Source: Teredinibacter franksiae (lineage in GTDB: Bacteria > Pseudomonadota > Gammaproteobacteria > Pseudomonadales > Cellvibrionaceae). Taken from it: a stretch of 64,000 bases of DNA. Positions 17,125-28,002 of this stretch are shown piece by piece. The notes below the pieces were generated by a model, which worked only from the letters and a program-made list of their open reading frames with translations, did no database searches and had not been told where the DNA came from. Position 1 is the first letter of the stretch. Every line of letters begins with the position of its first letter. The position numbers and the translations under genes were made by a program. The DNA is taken from assembly GCF_014218805.1 (NCBI RefSeq), contig NZ_JACJUV010000004.1, positions 62,001-126,000 on the forward strand. The letters are read 5' to 3'.

Positions 17125-20100
17125 ATGTACTGTTTTTTTGTTGTGCCTGCTTTAAAAATCAGGTTAGTAGTACCTTTTATTTGCTTTATGGTTTTGTTGT
17201 TCAGCACCTCTACATTCGTGGTGGCAGATGAACTCAAAGAACCGCAAAGCTCTGTGCTAAAACTTACGCCGCTTGAATCATTCATTCGCGGTGACCAGCA
17301 AGAAGCCAAAGTTTTCACGAATCCCGGGGCCAATTATCAAACGCTACCTAAAAGTACGGCAGCTTCCGAACTGACGGCAAGCTTGTCAGTCCTTGTATCC
17401 ACTTTAGACAAAACACTACAGTGGAGCGAAAAAGACCTTTTCGAACAAGTCGAATATCTGTGGGATTTTAAAAACAGTAACTTGACTTTCGTCGAAAACG
17501 CGTTTTACCAGTTCGAAGCTCAGCATCTACTTTATTTGGGCCGATTAGATAAAACTTTAGCCAAGCTGGAAAAAAATGGTGCAAGTGAATCCGTTAAACA
17601 GCGGGCTTTAGCCTACAAAGCAAGCTATCTAAAGACCGCAAAGGCATTGCTTGACCCCCTTAGTAGCTTGCTTTTACGCGATAGTGATGCAGAGTTTTTC
17701 GCGCTTTATTCGAACAGTTCCGAAGTGTATGACCTCGCTAGCTCTGTAGATACGCTAACCAAGCTTATCTCGAATGGCGACACCCCGATTTTGCGCGCAA
17801 CAACGCTGCCTGTTCGCGATTCAGTGGTTAGTGCCGGTACGCCAGATTTGTCAACCACAATCCAGCCAAGCTACTTACAAGGCTCGTTCCCGTCAGTCGA
17901 AACAGAAGATCTCGTTGAAAATGGCGATGTAAATTTCAGTGAAAAAGTCTTAGCGCTCGCTAAGTCCCTTTCCTATGACCCGGTAAAAATCTACAACCAC
18001 GTACGAAACACTGTTTCGAACGAATACTATTTCGGTGCAATGCAGGGGGCTGAAAATACGCTCCTAAAAGAAGCCGGGAACAGTACCGATCAAAGCTCAC
18101 TGCTCATTAGCTTGTTGCGCGCCTCCGGAATTCCGTCTCGCTATGTTCACGGTGTGATTGAACTTCCTGTTGAGGCATTTCAGCTGCAACTGGGTATTCA
18201 AGACCCTACCGAAATTTCCAAAGCTATCAGGGCTGCGGGTATTCCAAGTTCTGCAATCATTCGAGGTGGCAGAATTGCTGCAATTCAGTTGGAACATACA
18301 TGGGTTTCGGCCTTTGTTCCATACGCGAATTATCGCGGTGTTTCCGTTGATGCTTCAGGGAAAACCTGGTTGCCGTTGTTTCCAGCAGTAAAGGGTGTGA
18401 CATATAGGCCAGCTGGACAACTATTAAGTGACTCGCAGATCGATCTTGGGGCCTTAGCTGACAATTACTTCACTGCAATTCAAACAAACAGTATCACAAC
18501 TCAAATTACACAAAATTTGCAAAGCTATATCGCTGAAGCAGGTGGTACCGAAAAGCTAGACACTCACTTGAGTGAAGTTGTTATAACTGAAGTAGAAAGC
18601 GGCTACTTGCCAAATAGCGCGCCTGCAGCCGTTGTTGGTGTGTTGTCAGAGCAAGCTCAGTTGGCTGATGAACTTCGACATTGGGTGACATTCAAAGTGT
18701 ACCAGGGACAAAGCAACACCGATGCTTCCTTAATCGAAAAACGCGTACCCCTTTCTTCCTTAGATGACCAGAGAGTAACCTTATCCTATTTACCGGGTTC
18801 TGCAGAATCTCAAAACGTCGTTCACAGTTTTGGCGGTTTGGGATCAACGCCCGCATACTTGATTGACCTGCGTCCTCAAATTAAGGTTAACGGCGTAGTA
18901 ATCGCTACCGGTACGCATGCTCTGCCCATGGGTAATGACCACCTAATTGAGCTAGTTATTAAGGGGCCAGGCTATGAAGAGCGAATTAAAAAACACATTG
19001 TCGCCGGCTCGTATCATGCGGCTGCGATCAGCGCACAAAAAGTTCAAAACGAAGGAGATAGCGCTGAATCAGATGCAGACACTGAATACGATGCCGCGCG
19101 CATACTGTCGCAACTGGCCCGCCGATACTTACATGCATGGGATAATAGCGATGAGTTGCTCGCGAATCTTGCACACCGAAAAATCATAAGGCCTGTACCC
19201 TCCGTAACGTTTGTAAGCAATGATGTCGAAATCGTAAGAGTTTTCGATCTTCCGCAACAATTAAATTGGCAGGGCGTAACCCTCGATGCGGCTCTGCGGA
19301 ACGTGCGCACATTTTCAAAAACCGAAAATTCCCTAGCAAGCGCTAATTGGATGGAACTCTCCGCACTGGAAGGTTCTTACTGGGAGCACCGTCTTTTAGA
19401 GCAGAGCTTCAATGTTAATAGTGTCTCTGCCGATAAAGTAATTGCTACCGCTGTTGAAACCGGGCAAACGGTGTTATCGCTTAATAGCGGAAATATTGAG
19501 TCTCAATTACCTTCTTTGAATCACAGCGATGCAGTGCTGGCCGACATAGCGCAATGGGTTTCATTGGGGTACCAGGTTACTGTGCCTATAGGCCCAATAC
19601 AGGTTGATGCGTGGACAGGGTCTGGCTGGCGGGTAAAAGACAGTGTTACAGGTGGTGCAGGGTACTTTTTATCTGGTGGAATTGCCGGCGGTAATTCCGC
19701 TGTCATTCCAACCAACTGGCCTGAAGACATCGCTAATGCCCTGGCCCAACCGTATGAAGGCCGTATAAATCTAGATGCTCTTGCTGCAGAGAGTGTTTAC
19801 TTAGTCCCTGCTACTGACAACCAGTGGAGTACCGTAAACACACAAATAGAAGAGCCGCTACGCGTTATTGTTGAAGATAAAGATGGTGCCAGGGTGCATA
19901 ACGCACAGGTCACCTTCACCATTACCGCTGGAGGTGGCTTATTCGGAAGTAATGATCCCGAAAGTGGAACTCTCACCACGGTAGCGCATACGGATTCACT
20001 TGGTATTGCCCGCATTGAAGATTTTTATTACCCAAAGTCGACCCTCGGTAATCATAGCTATGCACTATTAGACGACGAAGGCGAAGCACAGCAACACTAC

Positions 20101-23100
20101 ACACGAGTCAGTAAAATTCTAATAGACATTGCCGTCAATGTTGAAGACGGTGAAATTCGCCCCCTAGAGCCTTTTACTCTTTTTGCCACACCAGGAGAGC
20201 CTGCCCGAATATTTAATAACGCAACGGGGTTTGAAGTTAGAGATACGCGATATCCAGCTAGCCTGGAATGGCGAATGGCTCACCCCTTTTCCGTTGTAGT
20301 GGTAGATGCATTTGACAACCCGATTTCGAATCTTGGAATCGAAGTATCAACATTAACGCCAGAGTTGGCAGCAGGGTATGTTCATCCCAGTAGTACGGTC
20401 ACAGACCCAATGTTGTTTATAGACTACGACATATACAATCTTAGGCATGAAGCCTGTGATCAAACGGCAGTATCGCTGCGAACCTGTGGATCGGCCAACA
20501 TTGTACTCTCCAGTAACGCAGAAGGAGCGGCGATTATTCCTCTTGTAGGAAGAAGTACCGATGGTGGCTATACTTTTCCCGTACTGATTGCGTCCGGGGG
20601 AATTTCTCAAATTCTTGATATCCCCGCCAGCCAACCTGAGCCAGGTGAGCTTCAGGTATTCTATTCGAGCCCCAGCACTGTATACGGCAGTATCGATTAC
20701 GTTGAGGTATCAAAAGTATCGCGTGATCGTTTAATTACCGTATATTGGCAACCATCCGAAGGCGCTCCCAACCTAACACTGGAAGCAGTTAAAACTGGCG
20801 TAGATTTTTATATTGCAGACGCACTATCCCTAGACCCTTATGTTGTCAGCCCAGAGAATTACTCTTCTTTAGACGGTGAAACACAAGCCGAAATACTCAA
20901 TTTTGATATTCAGCACGGCGATGGTATATCTCGAATTACCTACGATTTTCTTGCGTCCTCCGCCGTAGGGGGAAGCGTTATTAATCTTCTCCAGGGCGGA
21001 ACAAAGCATTCGGATTACTCTGGTCCAAAACACATAGATCTAAAATTTATCGATCCAGGCCCAATCCCCGTTGAGCTATCGAGCATTTCTGACCAAAGCG
21101 GCGGTAGTGTACGCGAGGGGTTCGAAATAGGGTTTAGCGTTAAGCCATGGTCAACGGTGGAACAGTTTGCTGACATTATTGTTGAGCAAGAAGGGCAGTT
21201 ATTCTACTTTAATTCAGGCATATTTGACCCAACACTGCCACCAGAAAGTACTTACGAAGGTGGCGCTATTCCGCCGAATTTCTGGCAAAGCCCAAGAAAG
21301 GTATCAACCTTTTTGCCGCGCGGCATTGGTTTTGATTTTACCAAAGAGTACCTTGCTTCCGGTCATTTCTTTTTTGGTACAGAGCAACATATAGAATCGG
21401 ATAAAGTTGAACTTGAATTTGATGTGGATACCATTATCGACTACGTCGGTAGTTTCGAACTATACACCGAAGATGTTGAACAGTTCGGGTATGGCGCATT
21501 GGATTTTCGTAATCCATTTGTTTATAGTTTTATTCATTCCGACATCGCGAATGAAACAACGTGTTCGGGGGCGGGTGCTATTCGTTTTAGCCTCACGCGG
21601 GATGTCAATATTACGATAGAGGTCTACAACGGGGAATCTAGCACCGTCGTAGAAACACTCGAAAGCTCAACGTCGTATCCCCGAGGCACACATCATGTTG
21701 TGGTTCCTGTGCTGGATCTCGGTGTGGGTTTCTTTACCTACAAAATTATCGCGGAAGACCCCGCCGGTGAGCGGGCAACAGAAGAACGTATGGGTGCGAT
21801 CTCTATCGCATCACGTATAGTGAACTCACTACCATTAGCACACGCAAACTACGAAAACGTCGATCTGTTCGATGGAAGCCTTTCAATCTCCCGTTCTGAT
21901 ATACAGCTACCGGGTCGTGGTGTACCGATAAGCCTAAATCGTACCTATTCCAGTACATCAAAAAGTGTTGGACGTATGGGTATGGGGTGGAACCATAGTT
22001 ACGATTCGAAAATCATGCGTTCAGCCTGTGGTGGCCTAACCGTTGCTGGAGGTGAAGGTGGCGGTCAAACTTTTACAAAGGAAAATGGTCAGTGGGTGCC
22101 GCAAAAGGGGTATCACGGAGCGCTAGTTGAGACTTTAGATGGTTACGACTTCTTCAGCAAAAGCGGCAACCGTTATCATTATGCTAAATATAACTTCGGC
22201 CCGCGCAAAACCTGGTATTTGGAAACCATAACCGATGCTAACGGTAACGTAACCAAGTTGGCTTACGATCCAGCGGCTAATAGGCACGCCAAGTTAACAG
22301 CAGTAGAAAATGGTCTTCACAAACTGCATTTCACCTATCAAGATTATCAAAACCCTGTATTCCTAGACCAGCAAGGACCAATTGTTTCCCGTAGCTACGT
22401 CTGTGTGCCGGGACAAAATTGTAACCCAGAAGCGGAGCCTGCAAACGTACTTATTGATGTAAGTTATGGTTACGACGAGCAGGGGCGACTAACAGCGGCT
22501 ACTTATACTGGGTACCCAACGCAACCCCTTCCAACAACGGGCCTAAATACGCGAACCGAAAATTATACCTACAAGATTACAAGTCAGTCGGAATACTTTG
22601 ACGATAGCGGTATAACGAATTTAGATGCGCGTACAGAGCGAGCCGCTATACACCAAATTATTGACTTCAGGTCTAAACCAACAACTTATGATACTGAAGT
22701 GAATACCGTTCCAATTAACCACCTTGGTACAGAGAGTATTGAGCGCATATCGAGCGTTGCAAAAATTACCAAGCCCGAAGGTGGAGAGATTACCTTTGAC
22801 TACCGAGGTTTAGATACTCGCCAGTCAATATCCACCGTTGTTAATGGCCCACGTGAAGGTGCGCAAACCACCTATTACATGAACCGCTATGGTGCACCTG
22901 AGCGTATCGTGAGCCCGGCAGGTACAAAAGAAATCCTGTGGGACTTCACTGACGATATTGAAATGCGTTCTATGATAGACGAAAATGGTGTTCAAACCAT
23001 TTACGCCTACGATGATGCTGGTAACACCATTAGCGAAAAAATCGGCGGTGTACCTAACGCCGAAATAGTTTCGCGATACTGGCCTACATTTGGAAGCAGC

Positions 23101-26100
23101 ATTAAAAACCGGTTGCAATTTCGTATCGACCGAAATGGGGAGAAAACCTCCTACGTCTACGATTCTCGGGGTAACCTGGAAGTTATTGAATACCCGGCTG
23201 TTCAAGTAAAAACGTCTAAAGAAGAGTACCTGCCAGATGGGCTTCATATACCCGTAGGTACTTTTACCGAACATTTTGGTTATGACTCAAATGGCGATAA
23301 GCTCGTTTCAATCGACAAAAATGGCAACTACACACGCTATACCTATGATGATTATGGCAACGTAAAGGCAAAAATAAATGCAGACGTTAAAACCACTAAT
23401 CAAACATGGAACGCTTTAGGGCTTAAAACGCATGTTCGCGATGCTCGCAGCTCACACGAAAATGATAATCGCTACTTAACTGAATACTTTTACGATGGCC
23501 TCAACAACCTCATTTACATTCAGAACCCAATAGCGCAGGGGCAGCCTAGCCACAAAACATTTACCTACGACCAAAACGGTAATAAGCTCACTGAAACCGA
23601 CGAAGAAGGTAAGACCACTACCTGGACATACTACGATGAAAACAGGGTGTGGACAGAAACAAATGCAGACGAAAAAACCCGTACCTTCACCTATGACGAA
23701 GCCGGCAATCTAAAAACAGAAACAAGCTTTAGAGAGGGTAGCCTAACCACTTACGGCTATGACCTCGCCAATCGCTTAACCAACATCACCGGCCCAGAAA
23801 ACAGAACAATCACACAATCGTACGACGGTGTTGGCAACCTTAAAACAGCATATGTCACTTCAGACCGTGTCACCACCCACCACTACGATTCATACAACAG
23901 AAAAGAACGCACAGAAATTAGCGGTGGGCCCGCGCTAGTAACTACGTATTATCAGTACGACCATAATGGCAATTTGCGCACACAAATAGATGCGGAACTC
24001 AATGAAACACGCTATGAGTATGATGAGCTAAATCGCAGAGTTAACCAAATTGAAGAGGAGGGGCGCTCCTTAGGCTTTGCCTATGACAAAAATGGCAACC
24101 TAATCGCTGAAATCGATGGTAATAATGGTGTATTAACGCGCAAGTATTCTGTTTTAAACCGTGTTGAAGAAGAAGCAGACGCATATTTAAATGCGCATAA
24201 AAGTGGTGTTACACCTATATACCCTCGTACATTCCACTACGATGCCGTTGGTAATTTGTTGTCTCAAACCGACCGTAGGGGTTACTTAACAACCCATACT
24301 TACGACCCGCTTAATCGTCAGCTTTCTACCACCATAAAAGGCTATGTTGAGGGTGAAGAACAAGACATTAAATCCGCATACACCCACTATAAAATCGGTT
24401 CGCTTAAATCTGAATTATTGCCAAACGGTAATCTCGTTGAATATGTTTATGATGACTTACACCGTTTAACCCTCAAAAAAGACCTTCTCGGGAATATTGA
24501 ATCGCGCACCTACGACAATGACGGCAACCCTAACACGGCCACCAACGCCGAAGGGCATACCACAACCTATAATTATGACCTTCTCAACCGTTTAAAAACC
24601 GAAACCTTACACGATAAGCGCTATACCGAAAACGCGTACGATGTCTATGGTAATGTTGAAAGAACCCGCGACTACGCCGGTAACGAACGGGAATACGATT
24701 ACGACTTTTTAAACCGTCTGTGGCGCGCCTACGATCCAGCGCCTTTCGAGCAGCAATACGAAGAATATACCTACGATAAAGTTGGAAACCGCACGGTGGT
24801 TAAAGACCGCCTAGAAAACACAACATACTACGCGTACGACGATTTAAACCGACTACGGGAAATTACCTACCCCGAGGTGCCAGACGCTGAAGGCAACCCA
24901 ACAAGCTATACAGAAGTGTTCGGCTACGACCATAACAACAATCAAAACAGCGCTACGAACCGTCGCGGTGTTGAAACAGTTACCTACTATGATGAAAATA
25001 ACCGTGTAGAACGAATTGAAAAGCAGGCCATACCCATTTTACGCGAGCGTAGCTACGACGGTGAAAATAACGTTATTCTCGAAACCGATGCCGAAGAGAA
25101 TACCAGCAGTTTCTATTATGACCCGCGTGGGCTACAAATTCGGGCTTCTCACCCGCATGCCGCCATTACGCATTTTAAATACGATACCCTGGGGAACCGG
25201 GTCTATGTACAAAACCCCGAGGGTGTCGAAACGAAGAGCGGCTACGGCTTGCGTAACTGGCTGGATTACCAAGACCACGTAAATTCAGACGGCGAAATGG
25301 TGCGTACAAATTATACCTATTACGATGATGGTCAGTTATGGGAAAAAACGACCCCAGAGGGTGGTGAATGGACCTACACCTACGATACCACCAACCGGCT
25401 AGAAACCATTGGCACCAACGCAACCGTGGGTAATACCGCCTACACCTACCACGACAACAATACGCTCGAAACCCAAACCGATGGCGAAGGCAACATAACC
25501 ACGTTCTTCTATGACGAACTGAACCGTAGAACGCAAATCACCTACGACGAAGATGACGCGACGGTTACCTACGACTTATACGATGCCAATGGTAACCTCA
25601 AAGACATGACCGATGCCAACGGCCAAACAACCCAGTTCAACTACGACAACCTTAACCGTGAAATACTGCGCACCTATGCCCGTGTTGCTTCAGCACTTAA
25701 CGGGCAGGTCGAAACCGTAGCAACCACCTACGACAACAATAACAACATCACCGATGTCGTTGAAACCTACGATACTCTAGGCACCAAAACCTACCAGTGG
25801 GGCTACGACGGTTTCGACCGCAACGATTTATATACTGATGCCTTTGGTAAAACCACCGAGTATCGCTACGACAATAACGGCAACCGGCTGCGTATTATCG
25901 ACCCAGACAAGGTTGTTACCGTTTACAGTTATGACGATTTAAACCGTGTAAACACCGTAACCAATAGCTCAGGCATTACCCACTACGACTATTACCGCGA
26001 TAGCCAGATCAAGAAGGTTACCTACCCCGCGTCTATCACCAGTGGTTACCGGTATAACCCATCAGGCCGCGTTTCCTCCATTGAAAACAAACAAAACAAC

Positions 26101-28002
26101 GCGCTTGTTAGCCGTTTTGAATACCGCTACGACAATAACGGTAACCGAACACAACAAATAGAAACCAACGGTGGAGATGCGGAAACAACCGCCTATGGGT
26201 ACGACTTAATTGACCGTTTAGAGCGTGTTGAGTACCCCGATATAACCGCCACCTACGGTTACGACGATAGCTACAACCGTACCAGCGAAGAACATGTGCT
26301 GAATAACGACGGTACACCACAGTTAGACCGCACCTATAACTACAACGGCCGTAACCAACTAACCGATATTGCCGACAATTTGGATGCAGGCCAAAGCATT
26401 GTATACGGCTACGATTTGGCCGGTAACCAAATCACTAAAACCAAAGCGGGTGAAACTACCGAGTTTATTTACGATGCGCGCCACAACCTACGTAAGGTGC
26501 AAGTGGGTGGCTCTTCAGTTGGGCAGTTCCTTTACGATGCCCAGAGCCTGCGTACCGAAAAAATTGGCGATAGAGGAACTGAACGCTACACCTACGACGA
26601 CCAGTCTGTACTGTTGCAGTACAACGAAACCAACACCACACAGGCCAAGTACGAATACGGCCCCAACCGCTTGTTAAGCCTTTCTCATACAACCGAAGGC
26701 ACCCAGTTCTATCTCACCGATGCACTTAACAGTGTGGTAAACCTTGCCAACGAAAATGGTGCTATTCAGGCGCGCTACCAGTACGACGCCTGGGGTAATA
26801 AACGAAACGAAGTGGGTAGTTCCTGGAACCGTTTTGCCTTTACCGGGTATGAGGAAGATACCGAGAGTGGGCTGTTGTATGCCAAGGCGCGATTTTATGA
26901 CCCGGATACCGGGCGGTTCTTAAGCCATGATCCGTGGGAGGGGGACGTTAATACCCCGCCTAGTTTGCATCGGTATTTGTATGCTTATGGGAATCCTACG
27001 GTTTGGGTGGATCTAACAGGTGAAGCTCCATTTCTCGCCGAATTGACTCAGCGATTTGCTGACGCATCAGACAGCGCTATGTCCCATGCACTTGAAATGA
27101 GGCAGTACCAAGGTGGTGTGCTTGGACACACAGTAGCAACTTTCTCTGAATTAGGAGCTAAGGGGCTAAGTCTCCTTGGCGCCGGATCTGGAATGGCTAA
27201 TTTGAGTGCTGACGCCGCAATCAGTGGCGTCGCTACAAACCTAGAGTATTTTGGAGCAGAGTTTAGTGAATACGGTGTAGTAAGTGATTCTAGGCATAAC
27301 CTGAGCCAAACAAAACAATCGCTAATCGCAATTGGTCAGGGTATTAAGACCCTGGCGACTTCTCGTGACGCTAGGGCTGAGTTAGGTATTGCAGCTTATG
27401 AGGGGGCGGTTAGTACCGCGCAAGGCGTGAGTCGTGGTGATGCAAAAGCGTGGCAAAATTTAAACTCAGCTTGGGGTGGGTCTGGTATTGATGCGCTAGC
27501 TGGAGGACCGCTAAAGCCTTTTCTTAGGATGGGGCCAACGGTAGCTGAAGCCGGTAAGACGGGACTAAAGATTGCTAAAGAGGCGTCAGGAGCCGTTGGT
27601 ACTCAGCTGAAAAAGCTCAAGGAGAATTTAAACGCGCCTAGTAATCCCATGATTAAGCAAATGGGAGCAGCTGGTGATCTTAATAAGGCTGCTCGGGATA
27701 GGGCTGCTGGGGTTACAAAGAGTAGAGGCTATGACCGCCCTGAAGTAGAAACTAAGAGTGGTAAGGCTGTAAAGCAGAAAAACGCAACTGATGAGTGGGA
27801 TAACTTCTTAGGTGATAAGCAAACAAATATAGACCCTAGAGATGGGCTTCCAGATCCTGATCGAATTTGGTCGGCAGATGGTAAGAGAAGTATTAGGTTT
27901 GGTGAGCATGAAATGAATAGTAAGCCAAATAAACTTCATTACCACCAAGAAACCTGGCACGACGATAAAGTAGAAAATGTATTGCAGAGGATTCCCCAGT
28001 GA
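17125..28002 (+). CDS. Giant Sec-exported Rhs/YD-repeat polymorphic toxin
   Basis: The product is about 3,625 aa. A signal peptide (to about residue 35, ending FVVA) is followed by a helical region. A transglutaminase-like domain (about 270-430) has STDQSSLLISLLRASGIPSR and LEHTWVSAF, with no Cys at the usual nucleophile. An Ig-like domain (about 908-986) and a FlgD-like module (about 1480-1560) come next. A DUF6531-type start (DIQLPGRGVPISLNRTYSS, about 1590) leads into dozens of YD repeats to about 3180, and the Rhs core ends YAYGNPTVWVDLTGE (about 3300). The last 320 aa are variable: a pre-toxin region, the junction RDRAAGVTK, and a tip of about 95 aa with RSIRFGEHEMNSKP and HYHQETW. No T6SS parts are seen; the secretion operon lies 200 bp upstream. 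ATG 17125 is preferred over GTG 17122. The tip activity is not identified. Confidence 0.9.
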   Translation: MYCFFVVPALKIRLVVPFICFMVLLFSTSTFVVADELKEPQSSVLKLTPLESFIRGDQQEAKVFTNPGANYQTLPKSTAASELTASLSVLVSTLDKTLQWSEKDLFEQVEYLWDFKNSNLTFVENAFYQFEAQHLLYLGRLDKTLAKLEKNGASESVKQRALAYKASYLKTAKALLDPLSSLLLRDSDAEFFALYSNSSEVYDLASSVDTLTKLISNGDTPILRATTLPVRDSVVSAGTPDLSTTIQPSYLQGSFPSVETEDLVENGDVNFSEKVLALAKSLSYDPVKIYNHVRNTVSNEYYFGAMQGAENTLLKEAGNSTDQSSLLISLLRASGIPSRYVHGVIELPVEAFQLQLGIQDPTEISKAIRAAGIPSSAIIRGGRIAAIQLEHTWVSAFVPYANYRGVSVDASGKTWLPLFPAVKGVTYRPAGQLLSDSQIDLGALADNYFTAIQTNSITTQITQNLQSYIAEAGGTEKLDTHLSEVVITEVESGYLPNSAPAAVVGVLSEQAQLADELRHWVTFKVYQGQSNTDASLIEKRVPLSSLDDQRVTLSYLPGSAESQNVVHSFGGLGSTPAYLIDLRPQIKVNGVVIATGTHALPMGNDHLIELVIKGPGYEERIKKHIVAGSYHAAAISAQKVQNEGDSAESDADTEYDAARILSQLARRYLHAWDNSDELLANLAHRKIIRPVPSVTFVSNDVEIVRVFDLPQQLNWQGVTLDAALRNVRTFSKTENSLASANWMELSALEGSYWEHRLLEQSFNVNSVSADKVIATAVETGQTVLSLNSGNIESQLPSLNHSDAVLADIAQWVSLGYQVTVPIGPIQVDAWTGSGWRVKDSVTGGAGYFLSGGIAGGNSAVIPTNWPEDIANALAQPYEGRINLDALAAESVYLVPATDNQWSTVNTQIEEPLRVIVEDKDGARVHNAQVTFTITAGGGLFGSNDPESGTLTTVAHTDSLGIARIEDFYYPKSTLGNHSYALLDDEGEAQQHYTRVSKILIDIAVNVEDGEIRPLEPFTLFATPGEPARIFNNATGFEVRDTRYPASLEWRMAHPFSVVVVDAFDNPISNLGIEVSTLTPELAAGYVHPSSTVTDPMLFIDYDIYNLRHEACDQTAVSLRTCGSANIVLSSNAEGAAIIPLVGRSTDGGYTFPVLIASGGISQILDIPASQPEPGELQVFYSSPSTVYGSIDYVEVSKVSRDRLITVYWQPSEGAPNLTLEAVKTGVDFYIADALSLDPYVVSPENYSSLDGETQAEILNFDIQHGDGISRITYDFLASSAVGGSVINLLQGGTKHSDYSGPKHIDLKFIDPGPIPVELSSISDQSGGSVREGFEIGFSVKPWSTVEQFADIIVEQEGQLFYFNSGIFDPTLPPESTYEGGAIPPNFWQSPRKVSTFLPRGIGFDFTKEYLASGHFFFGTEQHIESDKVELEFDVDTIIDYVGSFELYTEDVEQFGYGALDFRNPFVYSFIHSDIANETTCSGAGAIRFSLTRDVNITIEVYNGESSTVVETLESSTSYPRGTHHVVVPVLDLGVGFFTYKIIAEDPAGERATEERMGAISIASRIVNSLPLAHANYENVDLFDGSLSISRSDIQLPGRGVPISLNRTYSSTSKSVGRMGMGWNHSYDSKIMRSACGGLTVAGGEGGGQTFTKENGQWVPQKGYHGALVETLDGYDFFSKSGNRYHYAKYNFGPRKTWYLETITDANGNVTKLAYDPAANRHAKLTAVENGLHKLHFTYQDYQNPVFLDQQGPIVSRSYVCVPGQNCNPEAEPANVLIDVSYGYDEQGRLTAATYTGYPTQPLPTTGLNTRTENYTYKITSQSEYFDDSGITNLDARTERAAIHQIIDFRSKPTTYDTEVNTVPINHLGTESIERISSVAKITKPEGGEITFDYRGLDTRQSISTVVNGPREGAQTTYYMNRYGAPERIVSPAGTKEILWDFTDDIEMRSMIDENGVQTIYAYDDAGNTISEKIGGVPNAEIVSRYWPTFGSSIKNRLQFRIDRNGEKTSYVYDSRGNLEVIEYPAVQVKTSKEEYLPDGLHIPVGTFTEHFGYDSNGDKLVSIDKNGNYTRYTYDDYGNVKAKINADVKTTNQTWNALGLKTHVRDARSSHENDNRYLTEYFYDGLNNLIYIQNPIAQGQPSHKTFTYDQNGNKLTETDEEGKTTTWTYYDENRVWTETNADEKTRTFTYDEAGNLKTETSFREGSLTTYGYDLANRLTNITGPENRTITQSYDGVGNLKTAYVTSDRVTTHHYDSYNRKERTEISGGPALVTTYYQYDHNGNLRTQIDAELNETRYEYDELNRRVNQIEEEGRSLGFAYDKNGNLIAEIDGNNGVLTRKYSVLNRVEEEADAYLNAHKSGVTPIYPRTFHYDAVGNLLSQTDRRGYLTTHTYDPLNRQLSTTIKGYVEGEEQDIKSAYTHYKIGSLKSELLPNGNLVEYVYDDLHRLTLKKDLLGNIESRTYDNDGNPNTATNAEGHTTTYNYDLLNRLKTETLHDKRYTENAYDVYGNVERTRDYAGNEREYDYDFLNRLWRAYDPAPFEQQYEEYTYDKVGNRTVVKDRLENTTYYAYDDLNRLREITYPEVPDAEGNPTSYTEVFGYDHNNNQNSATNRRGVETVTYYDENNRVERIEKQAIPILRERSYDGENNVILETDAEENTSSFYYDPRGLQIRASHPHAAITHFKYDTLGNRVYVQNPEGVETKSGYGLRNWLDYQDHVNSDGEMVRTNYTYYDDGQLWEKTTPEGGEWTYTYDTTNRLETIGTNATVGNTAYTYHDNNTLETQTDGEGNITTFFYDELNRRTQITYDEDDATVTYDLYDANGNLKDMTDANGQTTQFNYDNLNREILRTYARVASALNGQVETVATTYDNNNNITDVVETYDTLGTKTYQWGYDGFDRNDLYTDAFGKTTEYRYDNNGNRLRIIDPDKVVTVYSYDDLNRVNTVTNSSGITHYDYYRDSQIKKVTYPASITSGYRYNPSGRVSSIENKQNNALVSRFEYRYDNNGNRTQQIETNGGDAETTAYGYDLIDRLERVEYPDITATYGYDDSYNRTSEEHVLNNDGTPQLDRTYNYNGRNQLTDIADNLDAGQSIVYGYDLAGNQITKTKAGETTEFIYDARHNLRKVQVGGSSVGQFLYDAQSLRTEKIGDRGTERYTYDDQSVLLQYNETNTTQAKYEYGPNRLLSLSHTTEGTQFYLTDALNSVVNLANENGAIQARYQYDAWGNKRNEVGSSWNRFAFTGYEEDTESGLLYAKARFYDPDTGRFLSHDPWEGDVNTPPSLHRYLYAYGNPTVWVDLTGEAPFLAELTQRFADASDSAMSHALEMRQYQGGVLGHTVATFSELGAKGLSLLGAGSGMANLSADAAISGVATNLEYFGAEFSEYGVVSDSRHNLSQTKQSLIAIGQGIKTLATSRDARAELGIAAYEGAVSTAQGVSRGDAKAWQNLNSAWGGSGIDALAGGPLKPFLRMGPTVAEAGKTGLKIAKEASGAVGTQLKKLKENLNAPSNPMIKQMGAAGDLNKAARDRAAGVTKSRGYDRPEVETKSGKAVKQKNATDEWDNFLGDKQTNIDPRDGLPDPDRIWSADGKRSIRFGEHEMNSKPNKLHYHQETWHDDKVENVLQRIPQ
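27694..27720 (+). repeat. Tip-exchange junction in the Rhs gene
   Basis: The 27-bp stretch beginning CGGGATAGGGCTGCTGGGG is repeated at 29023-29049 in a downstream spare cassette with a single mismatch. It encodes RDRAAGVTK at the boundary between the shared pre-toxin region and the tip. This is where homologous recombination could replace the active tip. Confidence 0.8.

Noticed and set aside
22825..26692. Several long frames on both strands within the YD-repeat region
   Set aside because: The repetitive Tyr-Asp coding sequence keeps other frames open; they have no independent signals.
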